64,000 nt of DNA from Notospermus geniculatus (Eukaryota; Nemertea; Pilidiophora; Heteronemertea; Lineidae): the NCBI GenBank assembly GCA_002633025.1, contig NMRB01001444.1, positions 65,968-129,967 on the forward strand, in the 5' to 3' direction. Below the pieces are notes generated by a model, which was not told the origin of the DNA, made no database searches, and saw only the letters and a program-made list of their open reading frames with translations. The position numbers were made by a program, and so were the translations under genes. This document shows, in pieces, positions 33,682-44,017 of the stretch (its first letter is position 1; every line of letters starts with the position of its first letter).

Positions 33682-33990
33682 TAACGCGCAAAAATATCTC
33701 TGCAGTATTTTTACGCGCGTAAATGCTTGACGCCGGGGTGATTACGACGGAAAACACCTGTGATGACGTCATTATGACCTCCGTGCTGAAGGAATCGTCG
33801 TCATATCATCTTAATTTTATACCAACCACGTAGCCATATACGCATCACGTTTGATGAACAGTCACTGCTGGCGTTAACGCGTAACGCTCGACGCTCTACG
33901 CCCTACGCGTGCCCGTGTGAACGAGGCCTACGATAACTCGCAACATGTCCTGTGCCAGTAGCCTATTCTGATTATATGGGAGTATTGTAC

Positions 33991-34953
33991 TCACAGCACA
34001 ATTATGTATCTATCAGCTGCAGTGAAATGTGCTTCCACCTCCGGTCTTTTATGTTTCGGACCCGTGATTAAATGAATAAAAGATCCATCCATCGGGTGAG
34101 AATGATAGTGTACAGAACGAGTATCTTTTAAAATACGATGAAAAGACACAACAACTTCCTGAAAGTCTGGCGAACGGTAACTGCAGAGTTCCCTAAAGGC
34201 CAGGCCTCGAGAACCAGGAACACCAATCAGAAACAGCATTTCTGATGACACATCAAAAGTTACGACAATTCCTCTATCCACAGACCTTTTAATGGCCTGT
34301 TTATTTTTGAAATAGTAACCCCACGGTTGGTACTGGTTCTCCTTGCAATAAACGACAATCCCAGTGCATCCATCGGTAACATAAATATTTCGAAAAACGT
34401 GCATTTTATTGATTGTCAATGGTACACGGGTGCTATTTTCAAGTTCAAACTGTAAGTGTCCGTCTTCAATAGACTCGGCTATTTCGTAGATAGTGGCTTT
34501 AAAGATGTTATGAATCGTACAGAAAACAAGAATCTTTGCGTCAATAGCAAAGTGCACGTCGTGGAATTTCCCAGCAAAATAGCAAACATCGGTCTTTGGT
34601 ATGGCAAGGTTAACAAGGGATCCTCCGTGCTCAGTATCGAAGAGCTGATACAAACGAGATTGGCTTTTAAAATTGCTTTCATAATAAAACACGAGGAATT
34701 GCTGATACATATCGACAATGACCCCGTAGATATCTTGTTGAAAAGTATGGAATGAGGTGTTGTACATAACCTTGCAATATTCACGCCCAATGCCATATGA
34801 AATGACATGATAGAATGGTGTAGTTGATGGGGCCATCATTAGAACTAAACGTCCAAGTTTCAGTGCGAACCTCCAAAGATTGCCTTTTGATACAACCAAG
34901 GGAGGCAGAAAAGGTGATCGTCGATGTCGCTTGAAGCAAAGAAGTTGTCTGTC
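33991..34953 (-). CDS. Family member C: predicted extracellular protein
   Basis: The conserved frame opens after TAA at 34963-34965 with an acceptor-like CAG at 34954-34956 and has no early ATG. Its blocks align with A throughout: SPFLPPLVVSK, YNTSFH (NTS sequon), IPKTDVC, KATIYEIAE, ENSTRVPL (NST sequon) and HYHSHPMDGSFIHL near the end. A to C is the closest divergent pair. Upstream, an ATG at 34976-34978 begins MLISLITAGQTTSLLQATST, a possible leader, but in a different frame, so either a frameshift or an unseen intron separates it. A TATA-like box lies 5' (35050-35059). It is on the opposite strand to A and B. Function is unknown. Confidence 0.65.
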   Translation of the reverse strand, partial: DRQLLCFKRHRRSPFLPPLVVSKGNLWRFALKLGRLVLMMAPSTTPFYHVISYGIGREYCKVMYNTSFHTFQQDIYGVIVDMYQQFLVFYYESNFKSQSRLYQLFDTEHGGSLVNLAIPKTDVCYFAGKFHDVHFAIDAKILVFCTIHNIFKATIYEIAESIEDGHLQFELENSTRVPLTINKMHVFRNIYVTDGCTGIVVYCKENQYQPWGYYFKNKQAIKRSVDRGIVVTFDVSSEMLFLIGVPGSRGLAFRELCSYRSPDFQEVVVSFHRILKDTRSVHYHSHPMDGSFIHLITGPKHKRPEVEAHFTAADRYIIVL

Positions 34954-35049
34954 CTGCGGTAATTAAACTTATTAACATACTGGTGCGTATCAAGCGTTTA
35001 AGGGACAGCTTTACTGATGCTCTTAGCAAATGAAGCTACCCTGCCTCGA

Positions 35050-35059
35050 TATATTTATA
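35050..35059 (-). promoter_or_regulatory. TATA-like box upstream of C
   Basis: On the minus strand the sequence reads TATAAATATA, about 75 bases before the leader-like ATG at 34978. It suits a core promoter for gene C, but position alone supports it. Confidence 0.35.
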
Positions 35060-35152
35060 TCTCCACAGCTTACCTGCTCATTTGAAAGAAAAAAAATATT
35101 TGCATTTTTAAATCAACAACTCAGTAATTGATAGTGAGCGCAGCGATTTTTA

Positions 35153-35844
35153 GCTCACCTGGAGTGAGCTCTTGTCGTGGGTCTGCGTCCGTCGTCCGTC
35201 GTCGGCGTCCGTCGTCGGCGTCACAGAGGTCAAAGTTCAAAATTTTGCCTTCAAGTGGCACGTTTCGTAACCGCAGGTGGTATTGACCTGAAATTTGTTA
35301 CATATATACCCCTAGGTCAGATGACCTATGACACCAAATTTCGGCCCGATTTGACTCTTAGCTTGGCCACCAGGTGGTGGAAACCAAAAACACAAAAAGT
35401 TGAATAACTCCTGAACTAATGACTGGATCCTCTCCAAATTTTTATCATTGATGCTTCTAATGAGGATGCATGACGTAAATAAGGGGTTTTTGATTTGACC
35501 GACTTTTCAAGGTCACAGAGGTCAAAGTTCAAAATTTAGTCATTTGGTGGCACGTTTTGGGAACTGCTTGGGCTATTGACTTGAAACTTGGTACATATAC
35601 ATCCCCATGTCAGGTGACCTATGACACCACTTTTCAGTCCGATTTGATTCGTTGCTTGGCCACCAGGTGGCCAAAACCAAAGCTCAAAGTCCAGTAACTC
35701 CTGAACTGTAACTGGATTGTCTCCGACTTTTTATCAGGTGCATCTAATGAGGATACATGACCCTGGAACATTTCGCTTTAACATTTGTCATTTGTTTTTC
35801 TGGTACGTTCAACCAGGTGAGCACATGGTCCATGGACCATTTCA
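35153..35844 (+). mobile_element. AGCTCACC element, copy 3 (short)
   Basis: It begins GCTCACCTGGAGTGAGC, continues with the CGTCCGTCG simple repeat and ends ATGGTCCATGGACCATTTCA. It has the first half of the family (AAACTTGGTACATATA, AGGTCAAAGTTC) but lacks most of the GGCCGCCAGGTGG tandem units. Confidence 0.75.
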
Positions 35845-35875
35845 TGTGTGTCATGTGATCGCCTCCCAGTGCCCG

Positions 35876-35883
35876 TGACGTCA
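35876..35883. promoter_or_regulatory. CRE-type TGACGTCA site before the 35916 start
   Basis: A full palindromic TGACGTCA stands 33 bases before the ATG of the cysteine-cluster gene. CRE sites close to the start are common in housekeeping-type promoters; use here is inferred from position. Confidence 0.4.
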
Positions 35884-36044
35884 CCAGTGCTGTAAACACG
35901 GAGCAGCTGATTAAGATGTCGGCGTATCATGACTTGTCATCGAGTGACGACGAAGAAATGCCAGATTTTAGCGCGGTAGGAGGGATACGGCCGTATATGT
36001 TCGAACCCACACAAACTGTAAACGATCAACAGACACTTAGTAAC

Positions 36045-37145
36045 GCCGAATCGGTTAATGTCGTCCAGGGTATAACAGAAATATACCCAGGTTCAATGTC
36101 GTCCTACAAAACTATACCCTGGGTATAGTTCGATCTACAAAAGTATACCCAGTACCGTAGTTTTGAGCCTAGGTACGAATTAGGAATGGATGGCCGCCAT
36201 TTTGTTTCTCGCTTCAACTGAGACGGCAGTTTTGCAATCAACATCTTCAAAATATCAGTCAATATTGTCAGATTTTGTGCTCATCGATGGCATGGGTTAG
36301 CTGTTGACATTTGTCTCAACACAACAGTCCAAACATCGCAAGGTAAGCTCACAGTTTCAAAGAAATGAGAACGAACAGAGCCGATCTGCGCCCCATATGT
36401 TTGTTCGGTGTCGTGCGTTCATCTACGTCCGCGAGCCGTGCTGCGAGTACTATTGCGGATTTGACAGGGCTCCCGCGGATCCTTAAAAAGCATTAAAAGT
36501 CAGGAATTTTTGTTTTTCAGAATTAAGGCCTTAAAAAGCCTTAAATATAGAATTTTTTCACTCAGTGGCCTTAAAAAGGCATTAAATTTGATGTAGCCTC
36601 AGTTATGAATAAAAACGTAATTAGGAAGGGGAAACGGTTTAATGAAAATTCAAATCAGTTAAAAACCGCCCGGTTGTCAAAGTCGGGATCCCGCCCTCAG
36701 CGCTTATCTTTATGTGTTCTTTACAACATTCTCCTGCATTAATATTTACCGCAAGTTGCACAACCTACCTAAAAACTTGACCTTAAATGTTTCCTGGATT
36801 GGCCTTAAAAAGCCTTAAAAAGGCCTTAATTTTGCTCACCAAAAGGCTGCAGGAACCATGTTTGAGAGATGATAAACGGCACGAAAATTTCTTTGATGAT
36901 TGTCTGTACGATAGGCCTATATTAAAATGGTGCCCGTCGTGTCGGGCGCTAGAGCGATGTTTTTCGACTTCTCATTCTTCTGCATGGCCATATGGCATTT
37001 GCAAGAACAATCTCGTCTTCAGGTGCTGTATCCAATCCTCGGTATACTTTTGTAGATCGAACTATACCCAGGGTATAGTTTTGTGGGGCGACATTGAACC
37101 TGGGTATATTTCTGTTATACCCAGGACGACATTAACCGATTCGGC
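36045..37145. mobile_element. 1.1-kb terminal-repeat element, 9-bp duplication
   Basis: The ends GCCGAATCGGTTAATGTCG are inverted for about 110 bases. CTTAGTAAC is duplicated at 36036-36044 and 37146-37154. A 9-base duplication and long inverted ends suit a Mutator-like (MULE) non-autonomous element. The interior is rich in CCTTAAAAAGCCTTAAA words and has no supported gene. A relative with one end lies at 15472. Confidence 0.85.
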
Positions 37146-37205
37146 CTTAGTAACGATGACGATGAAGAAGGCAGCGGTGAGGGGGATATATTCCGTGGAG
37201 ACAAA

Positions 37206-37685
37206 AGCCCTTTTTACACTACGCAGAATTTTGGCCTGGATAAACCGTGCCGTGCTCGGCCCGGGTCAGGCCCGCCTCAGAATGACCGTTTACACTGCAC
37301 CATGAGAACCGCACCAATATCTGAATCGCCCGCTCTCCTTTCTGTGGAGATAGGAAATCTCCGTCATTTTCAATATGGCTGCGCCAATGAACATTCGCAG
37401 CAATGACGTATTGAGTTCAAGACCGATAAATGAGCATGCGCACTTCACTACAGGTTTATTCAAGTAGGCCGAGCCCAGTAGCGCGTTTACACTGTGCGGT
37501 TTTTCAGCAGTGCCGTGCTCGACCCGGGTCGAACCCACCTCCTGTTGGAGGGGTTCGACCCGGATAAAAGTAGCACCGTGCCGAGCCCAACGGTGCCGTG
37601 CCAACTCATTTACACTACCACTTTTTTGCCGACCGTGCCCGACCCGTGTCGAGCACGGTTGAAAACCCGTAGTGTAAAAGGGGCT
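37206..37685. mobile_element. MITE with AGCCCTTTTTACACTACG ends
   Basis: AGCCCTTTTTACACTACG and the inverse of AGCCCCTTTTACACTACG form the ends. The interior repeats GTGCCGTGCTCG/GACCCGGGTCGA words in both orientations. Target duplication is unclear (ACAAA versus ATAAA). Confidence 0.7.
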
Positions 37686-37743
37686 ATAAACTTCGGTCGG
37701 ACAGCGAGTCGATTTGCAGGTCGGAAAATGGTCCACTTGTGAC

Positions 37744-38124
37744 GGGTATTCGAAAAACATGGACTATGGGTCAATGGACTCCGGATTACTGGACTGAGGA
37801 AATCATGGACTGACCAGTCATAAATACCTCATTGACATAGGCCGCCTGGAATGGAAACCTTCTCTCCGACAAGAAATTAGGAGCTGAGTCTTGAGAGATT
37901 GAGAAGCTGTCATCACCGTGTGCTGTCGGGTCACATCGAATGTTCATTTAGCTAATAAACAGGATGTTCGGAAGTGATGGTATCACCAGATCACATTCCG
38001 NCTTCGACACTACACAGGCAGGCGTCGTATGTCAGTGAGGTGTTTAGGACTGGTCAGTCCATGGTTTCCACAGTCCATGAATCCAGAGTCCATTGATCCA
38101 TAGTCCATGTTTTTCGAATACCCC
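37744..38124. mobile_element. hAT-like MITE with 8-bp duplication
   Basis: GGGTATTCGAAAAACATGGA is mirrored at the right. CTTGTGAC is duplicated at 37736-37743 and 38125-38132. Eight-base duplications are typical for hAT. Removing one copy plus the element keeps the host codons in frame. A single N lies at 38001. Confidence 0.8.
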
Positions 38125-38146
38125 CTTGTGACCGGTGTACATCCAA

Positions 38147-38601
38147 GGCCGAATTCGACTGGAACCCGAGGTAACTCGGTTGTGTCGAGTCGCAGCCGAA
38201 CTCCATAAATTCCTCAGGTAGCTACTCTTTTGACGTCATATTTGACCTAATTCGTCGCTCGGATTAACCCTCGATGGGATGAGGACCCAACTCGACCATC
38301 ACGTGACAACATGGCGACCAACACCAAAAAATCGCCGAATTAGCTGGAAAATGTGTAAAAATCAGTTCTTTCGGCCAACAAACCTCATTTACAACTGTTT
38401 AGCATGTTTATCATCTTTTGTACAAAAATTGGGTGGTTTTCATCATTTGGTACTGACATGACTAGCACACGCCATCTTTCAACAACTCGAGGAACTCGAT
38501 TTGCAGTTCGCGCGGAACTCCTACTCGACATGCGTACTTCAAATTTGATCATGTGGAAAATCTACTCTTACTCGACCCGAGGGTTCCAGTCGAACTCGGC
38601 C
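38147..38601. mobile_element. MITE with GGCCGA ends and CAA duplication
   Basis: GGCCGAATTCGACTGGAACC at the left is mirrored by GGTTCCAGTCGAACTCGGCC at the right. CAA stands at 38144-38146 and 38602-38604. Removal restores the reading ACA TCC AAC GAA in the host exon. GGCC ends plus a 3-base duplication recall the large transposon at 54465. Confidence 0.8.
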
Positions 38602-38816
38602 CAACGAATCGCAGCTGATGAACGTCTTCTGCCATGAGCTGACAGAACTCGAGCATCAGCTCTATGCAGGCGACCTTGATTGCATGATTTTGGTACTGTC
38701 GTACTGAACGGAGCCGTCCTTCCCACGGCTTTGATCGCCATGAAATATCTCAAGAAGGCAACCTTGAGATAACCCATCAAGGAGAGGTGCGTTTTTTGGG
38801 GCAATGACCTTGATGA

Positions 38817-38943
38817 CCAGGGCCGACCGCACAGAAAGTCCGATAGTGCTACCGACGCCTATCGGCAGTTAGTTTTAAATTAACTAAACCGCCGATAGGC
38901 ACCGAAAGCACTTCTATCGGATTTTCTGTGCGGTCGGCCCTGG
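38817..38943. mobile_element. Short palindromic MITE (CCAGGGCCGACCGCACAG ends)
   Basis: CCAGGGCCGACCGCACAGAAA is mirrored almost perfectly at the right, with inner arms GCCTATCGGC/GCCGATAGGC. The loop is short. There is no gene. Confidence 0.75.
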
Positions 38944-39588
38944 ACTTCTGTATTATATATTATACTAGCAAAGTACCCGTCAAATGACGGGTCCTGAAAC
39001 GCGGGGTGGCTCCAGAATGCAGAGTTATCGGACGTAAAGCCCCCGAAACGCCAACACGAACGTCTGTCATTTTGTTGGGTAGGCCTACTCTTTTCATGGC
39101 AGCGAACAATGGGTTTGTCGGCGGGTTGGCGTTTCGGATGCTTGCCGTGATCTCTCTATTGTCAGTCCCGTTAACGCTGGTCCTCTACCCTTCCTTCGGT
39201 CAGGTGTTGTCCAGTTGTTACCAGTTACCGGCATGACCCCTGTCGTAGAATGTCATGGCCCCCGATATGAGATGCCCCACAACAATAGATTCTGACGGAA
39301 TAAGGGTCAGCCGCGCACTGACAAACAGAATTTCTGTTACCAGATGTCCCCTGAACAAAAGAAGCGGGCATCTGATATCGGGGGCATTAGGCCTACATTT
39401 TATTANGACATGCCCCTAAACCCAATCTTTGTTTTTGGCCCATACCTTCCGTATAGGCCTACGTAAGTCTAGGCCTATAGAACCGCCCCCACTCCGGCAT
39501 AACTCCGCGACCATAGTATATATACATGGCCAGCCAAGGTGGCTGTACGTATAATAAATGGCATCCAGCCATAGTGAGCATTCACCTC
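38944..39588. other. No gene recognised
   Basis: Nothing recognisable except dispersed TAGGCCTA words and a single N at 39406. Confidence 0.4.
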
Positions 39589-39761
39589 AATAGGAGCTGT
39601 CAGCGAGTTGACCACTAGGTGTCACTAGGGCCCAATTCAATGCATCTAGCGGACCCAGTCATTATCGATCGAGCAGCGATCATAATAGATTTCCTGTACA
39701 TTTGGTCCGCTAAGACTGTGCTGCCATCTGTTAGCAATATGCGCGGCTGACTGCTCCTATT
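39589..39761. mobile_element. MITE with AATAGGAGC ends (copy 2)
   Basis: It is an inverted relative of the element at 11876-12060, with AATAGGAGCTGTCAGCGAGT at the left and CGGCTGACTGCTCCTATT at the right. Confidence 0.65.
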
Positions 39762-39864
39762 CATACTCATACCGGTAGCTAGTTTGATACCAAATATGAC
39801 TACCTTTGCTCAACCTGTCTTTAAGTAGGTCGCTAGGTTATTGAAGTAGGTCAGTTCAAACCTA

Positions 39865-40761
39865 CAGTGGTGTGCACAGTGGTCGAACAGAGGGGATTCC
39901 GCTTTTCATTAAAGGGAAGGCAACATTTGCCGCTTCTGTATTCCAATATCTATATCAAAAGTATTTCAAGTCAGTCCAAGATATGCACTCCTCTAGTCTG
40001 AAGATTTTCGCTGAAGTCAGATACTGCATATCACGAGAACGGTGAAAATATCGAAATCTGACGTATTTCTTGAGATTTGCTATTATCACCATTTTGTCTG
40101 GGTATTTTGTGGACTTTTTTCTCTTGCAACAACATGTTGAATGGGGGTATAATCTGGCGATGTTTGGATGCTGATATTGATTCGCAAATAGCAGGGATTC
40201 AACTTTTCATGTTTTTGAGATTTCCCACGATTTTGAGATTTTGCAATATTTATGAAGTGACTACATGTAGGTCAAAAGTGATTTTTTTTGCTGGAATTGA
40301 TTCAGGATCGTGTTGTCTATCTGATCCAACTTAATCTTACAGTCGGCGAGCAATACAAAGATTCCTGGAAAATCTCAAAATTGTTAGAGGAAAATCTCAA
40401 AGACATCAAACTTATGAACTTGAATCTCAGGTGTATGAATATCAACTTCTGTTTCCAAACGCTGTCAGGTAATACCCCCATTCAACATGTTGTTGCAAGG
40501 GGAAAAAATTCCACAAAATATCCAGACAAAATGGTGATAACAGCAAATCTCAAGAAATATGCCAAATTTCGATATTTTCACCGTTCTCGTGTCATCCAGC
40601 ATCTGAATTCAGTGAAAACCCATCAGAATGGAGGAGTGCATATCTAGGACTGACTTAAATACTTTTGATATTAATACTTTTGATTGTAATACAGAAGCGA
40701 CAAATTTTGCCTTTAATGAAAAGCTGAATCCCCTCTGTTCGAATATTAATGCACACCACTG
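39865..40761. mobile_element. Fold-back element with TA duplication
   Basis: CAGTGGTGTGCA at the left is mirrored by TGCACACCACTG at the right, and the arms stay complementary for several hundred bases (AACAACATGTTGAATGGGGG, GAGAACGGTGAAAATATCGA). TA flanks both ends. The minus- and plus-strand open frames inside are arm sequence, not genes. Confidence 0.8.
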
Positions 40762-41619
40762 TACACTAATAAGATTTAATTTGATACCAAAATTGGCAAC
40801 GTTAGTGATAATGGTCTTTCAGTACATGTAGCTTAGCTCATGGAAAGAGGTCATTCAAACCACAGGCCCTTGGAGAGTTAAGCGGGTGATCGCAACCCCG
40901 TCTCAAGCCAAAATCACAACAGTGGTCACCCGCTTTACAGCAGAGTATTTCTCGTTAAATTGGCGGAAAGTGAGCATATAATGGCCAAATCAACACCGCA
41001 AGGTATGCAACTTTTCCGACCCGATTTCAGCGAGAAACAGCCCAACTTCATCGCGCCGCCAGAACATGAAAATATCGTCGAATGTCAACAAACTTACTCA
41101 CCAATGTTGCAGCGACATCTCTATTTTCATATACAATCGCTTTTACCGCGCAACTTTTAATTAAAAGGCCTCAATTCGCGCCATTTCTGTGATAATTTTA
41201 CGAAGTAATCTCCACTTCTACCTACATGTACGTCACTACCGCGAGTCGCTCAGGGATGCCGGTTGCACGCTTCTGATTGGCGTTTGCGGTATTCAACAGG
41301 TTTGTGCGCTTGTGGGAATATTTTTCATTACAATATTGACCTATCAGAAGCGAGCAACTGCTACAGCCCGGCATGCCCAAGTCGCTTAGCATATAGCCCA
41401 CTGCAGACTACTTTTCATGTACACCCACAATCCTGTACGGCAGGCGTAAATCGTTACGCGAACTGGTTTGAATGTTTTGTTGGCGTCGGAATTGAACCAA
41501 TTTCTCCATAACAGGATCGAAACAAACTCCGAATCGATGACGAACTTTGTAATTTGTAATGTTGAATACAACAGACGAGAAACGTTCATGTCGACCGCAG
41601 CGCACAATGCAATACAGAC
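40762..41619. other. No gene recognised
   Basis: A hairpin with AGCGGGTGATCGCAACC / GTGGTCACCCGCTT words lies at 40880-40940. No exon is supported. Confidence 0.4.
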
Positions 41620-43149
41620 ACAATGGGTGAGGTCAAATGTTTTAGTTGAGGGTTATAATTATAGTTATGGTTATAGTTTAGTTAACCTGAGTCCCTAAAA
41701 CCCTTGTTCCTGTTTACTACAAGTAAAGTCTTGGTTTACTACGAGTTAACTAAGACTAAACTATTGGTAAACTATGGGGAATTCCCATGATGGGGATTCC
41801 CAAGTGATTCACTTGTAGCGTGTTCGATTACTTCCTCGGGCAAGCCCCGGAAGGAACAAGCTGAGCGTGCGCACAACAGCCAGTAATCGAACGGTCTCGT
41901 GCCTTCCTCGGGGAAACCATCATGGCGGCCACAGACGAGGAGGAATGAACAGTAACTTTCCCTAACGTTGCCGCCATTTTGAAACAATGCATCCTGGGAA
42001 GGTTTCACGAGAAGCCCACCTCGGCGGGTAGGGCTAGTCGCGCCTGGTCCGAGGAAGCCCCGATGACGCAGTTCCGGTGTAAACGAAGGGTGTAGAGTCT
42101 GTTCCGAGCTAGCTCGTGGAAGTAAACGCCTATTGAAATAGCACCAGGAGTTCAATTTTAAACATGCTGCAAACATGCGCCTTCTGGATGTGGCATACAA
42201 GGCTCTCCATTTTTGGTCCCTGTAGTGATGGTACTCGTCCCCCAACTCCTCCACTTGGTCATATCTGAGTCTACCACTAGAGTGACCGGTTCAGCTGAAG
42301 AAGCTGGCGTCCTTTCATAATTTTCATGTCTAAATGCTGCAACAGTTTGGACCATGGGAACAAAAATCATGTCCTCCAGTGGTTTACTTTAACTCTGACA
42401 TTTGTCCACCAACAGAGTTAACTAATACTCTAAATTCCCACTTACCTGTCTCATTCCTGAACTAGGAAAAAATGACTAAATCCTGAGTTGAAGATAATGG
42501 AGTGGGGGTATGGTCAGAAAGAGCAATGCCCTGTCCACTTACTTGTCCCACTCCGGAGCCTGGCAAAGAATGACAGCGGTGCGATATCTTCAACTTAAGA
42601 TTTGGTCATTTTTTCCGAGTTGAGGAATGGGACAGGTAAGTGGGAATTTAGAGTAGTTAACAGCTTAGCTGTTATGGTTACCCCTGTACATTTTGCAATA
42701 CAAAGTTTACCACAACCTTACAAGAGCTCAGGTAAACTATGAGTAAACTCTACCATAACTGTAACTATTGGTGTTAAAGATATCACGGGTATTTTCACGG
42801 GCCACGAAAATCATACATTTTGTTTGTTTATGTCCAGTGTTTTATTGTCTTATGGGTAATTTGTTGGTGGCGTGCCCCTCTAAAAATTCATTTGACACCA
42901 GAACGATTCAATTTGGTGGGTTGGCATGTCCCAAAAAGTCCAAATAACAGGATGTAAACATCCATGTTTACAAACATTAAATGTAAACAATAAAGTCGTG
43001 ATATATTATCTTTAAGTTGAGTTTACTTGGAGTTTTCCACGAGTAAACCATAATCCCAGGTGGTGGACAAATCTCATAGTTATTGTAATAGCTTACTAAA
43101 TTTTAACCATAACTTTAACGATAACTACAGGATTTGACCTCATCCATTG
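41620..43149. mobile_element. TIR element with a nested TA MITE
   Basis: CAATGGGTGAGGTCAAAT at about 41619 and the inverse of CAATGGATGAGGTCAAAT at about 43149 form the ends. Subterminal stretches are rich in GGTTAACTA/TTATAGTTATGG words. A minus-strand segment at about 42100-42370 (EELGDEYHHYRDQKW...TSRRR) looks mildly coding but matches no family I know. A MITE copy sits at 42428. Confidence 0.5.
42428..42653. mobile_element. TA-flanked MITE (CTCTAAATTCCCACTTACCT ends), copy 2
   Basis: It is the same element as at 15555-15779, with TA at 42426-42427 and 42654-42655. The two copies differ by scattered substitutions only. Confidence 0.8.
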
Positions 43150-43393
43150 AACATCCGGTTTAGCACTGACGACGTCATATCCGTTGTTCAGGGTCATGTG
43201 ACGGCGGCAAATTTGAACAAAATGGCTGCGCCAATGGTTTACTTTATTTTCGTTTAAAAAGGTGAAATAGTAAGGTTTAATGATCATGAAATTATCAGAG
43301 AATCCTTAGAGCAATGACTCATCATCCCACACCAATTTTTGTTTCATTATAGAAGAGTAAAAAAGCCCATTGAACAGTAGACACTGAGAACTT

Positions 43394-43796
43394 AGACTGG
43401 TACCCGGTCTTCTGGGCAGCTTGCATTCGAAGACCGGTGAAATCAAATGATCTACGCCGGATTCCCGACGAGAGTGACGTCATTCTACAGTTCAAGATGG
43501 CGGCTCCCACAACTTAGGCATGATCTTGTAAATCGTGAGTAAATTTCATAAAAACATAGATTTTTGCTTGAGATCAAAGTTGGCTTTAGCTCAGGTGAAT
43601 GAAAGAAGGCAAACAGCTTACTGCTGCCTGAAACCCATGCAAGCTAAATGCCTGAAACGGGCAGTGAACGGTGATACAATTGCTATTTTGCCTACAGGGC
43701 TTCCCCGAGCTAAATATAGACCAGCGGGCGCCATGATGGTTTTATGCATTTGCTTGCGTCTGTCCTAGTATTTTTAATCAGGACAGTGTTCGGTCT
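43394..43796 (+). mobile_element. Element with 11-bp duplication carrying a RecQ-like first exon
   Basis: ACTGAGAACTT is duplicated at 43383-43393 and 43797-43807; U2 (about 46147) has the empty site. Ends are AGACTGG and CGGTCT. Inside, a TGACGTCA site and AAGATGGCGGC (YY1-like) precede a frame reading KPMQAKCLKRAVNG then AILPTG, which resembles the Q motif and Walker A start of RecQ-like helicases. It appears to be a promoter and first exon kept in a non-autonomous element. Confidence 0.6.
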
Positions 43797-44017
43797 ACTG
43801 AGAACTTTAATCGGTTTGTGGAATTTCGTTTTCAGGAAAATATCATCATTTTGTTGTGTGACCTTTTCGGATTTACACATGTACATTTTGAAAATTTCGA
43901 TGCACAGATATCAACAAATCCGTTCTGCGGGCTATGTGCTTTCACTTCGGATTCCACTCCGATTGGCTAAGGTACATGTACGTTAACAGGAAAAATGATT
44001 CCCTTTTGCAGATATCA

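Larger units (their letters stand above)
31533..33928. mobile_element. Composite of nested GGCC/GGGT-ended MITEs
   Basis: The outer ends GGCCTCGTTCACACGG and CCGTGTGAACGAGGCC bracket a nest. A 260-base segment at 31738-31998 is repeated at 32706-33880. Inside are separate elements at 31617-31733, about 32020-32285, 32290-32478, 32528-32668 and 32767-33681. Three-base A/T-rich duplications (AAT, TTA, TAA) at several borders fit PIF/Harbinger-type transposition. Confidence 0.6.
35916..38707 (+). pseudogene. Cysteine-cluster gene split by four transposons
   Basis: Exonic pieces are 35916-36044, 37155-37205, 37686-37743 and 38133-38146 joined to 38602-38707. The first piece starts MSAYHDLSSSDDEEMPDFS and holds the motif IRPYMFEP. 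The second continues acidic (DDDEEGSGEGDIFRGD). The third and fourth give WSTCDRCTS and then FCHELTELEH with DLDC. An acidic YMFEP-type N-terminus followed by a W-x-x-C-x-x-C cluster is the layout of uncharacterised invertebrate proteins related to the P2X7 C-terminal region. Removing the insertions at 36045, 37744 and 38147 restores frame exactly; the one at 37206 does not, so an indel is also present. It ends in a stop at 38707 or at a nearby splice site. Confidence 0.55.

Noticed and set aside
37290-37760. 156-residue minus-strand frame
   Set aside because: It lies in the inverted arms of the MITE at 37206-37685, where both strands stay open by symmetry.
40288-40647. 119-residue plus-strand frame
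   Set aside because: It is the right arm of the fold-back element at 39865-40761; the left arm mirrors it.
41772-42254. 160-residue minus-strand gene
   Set aside because: Only a short stretch looks coding. The frame runs through arms of a TIR element and matches no family I know.
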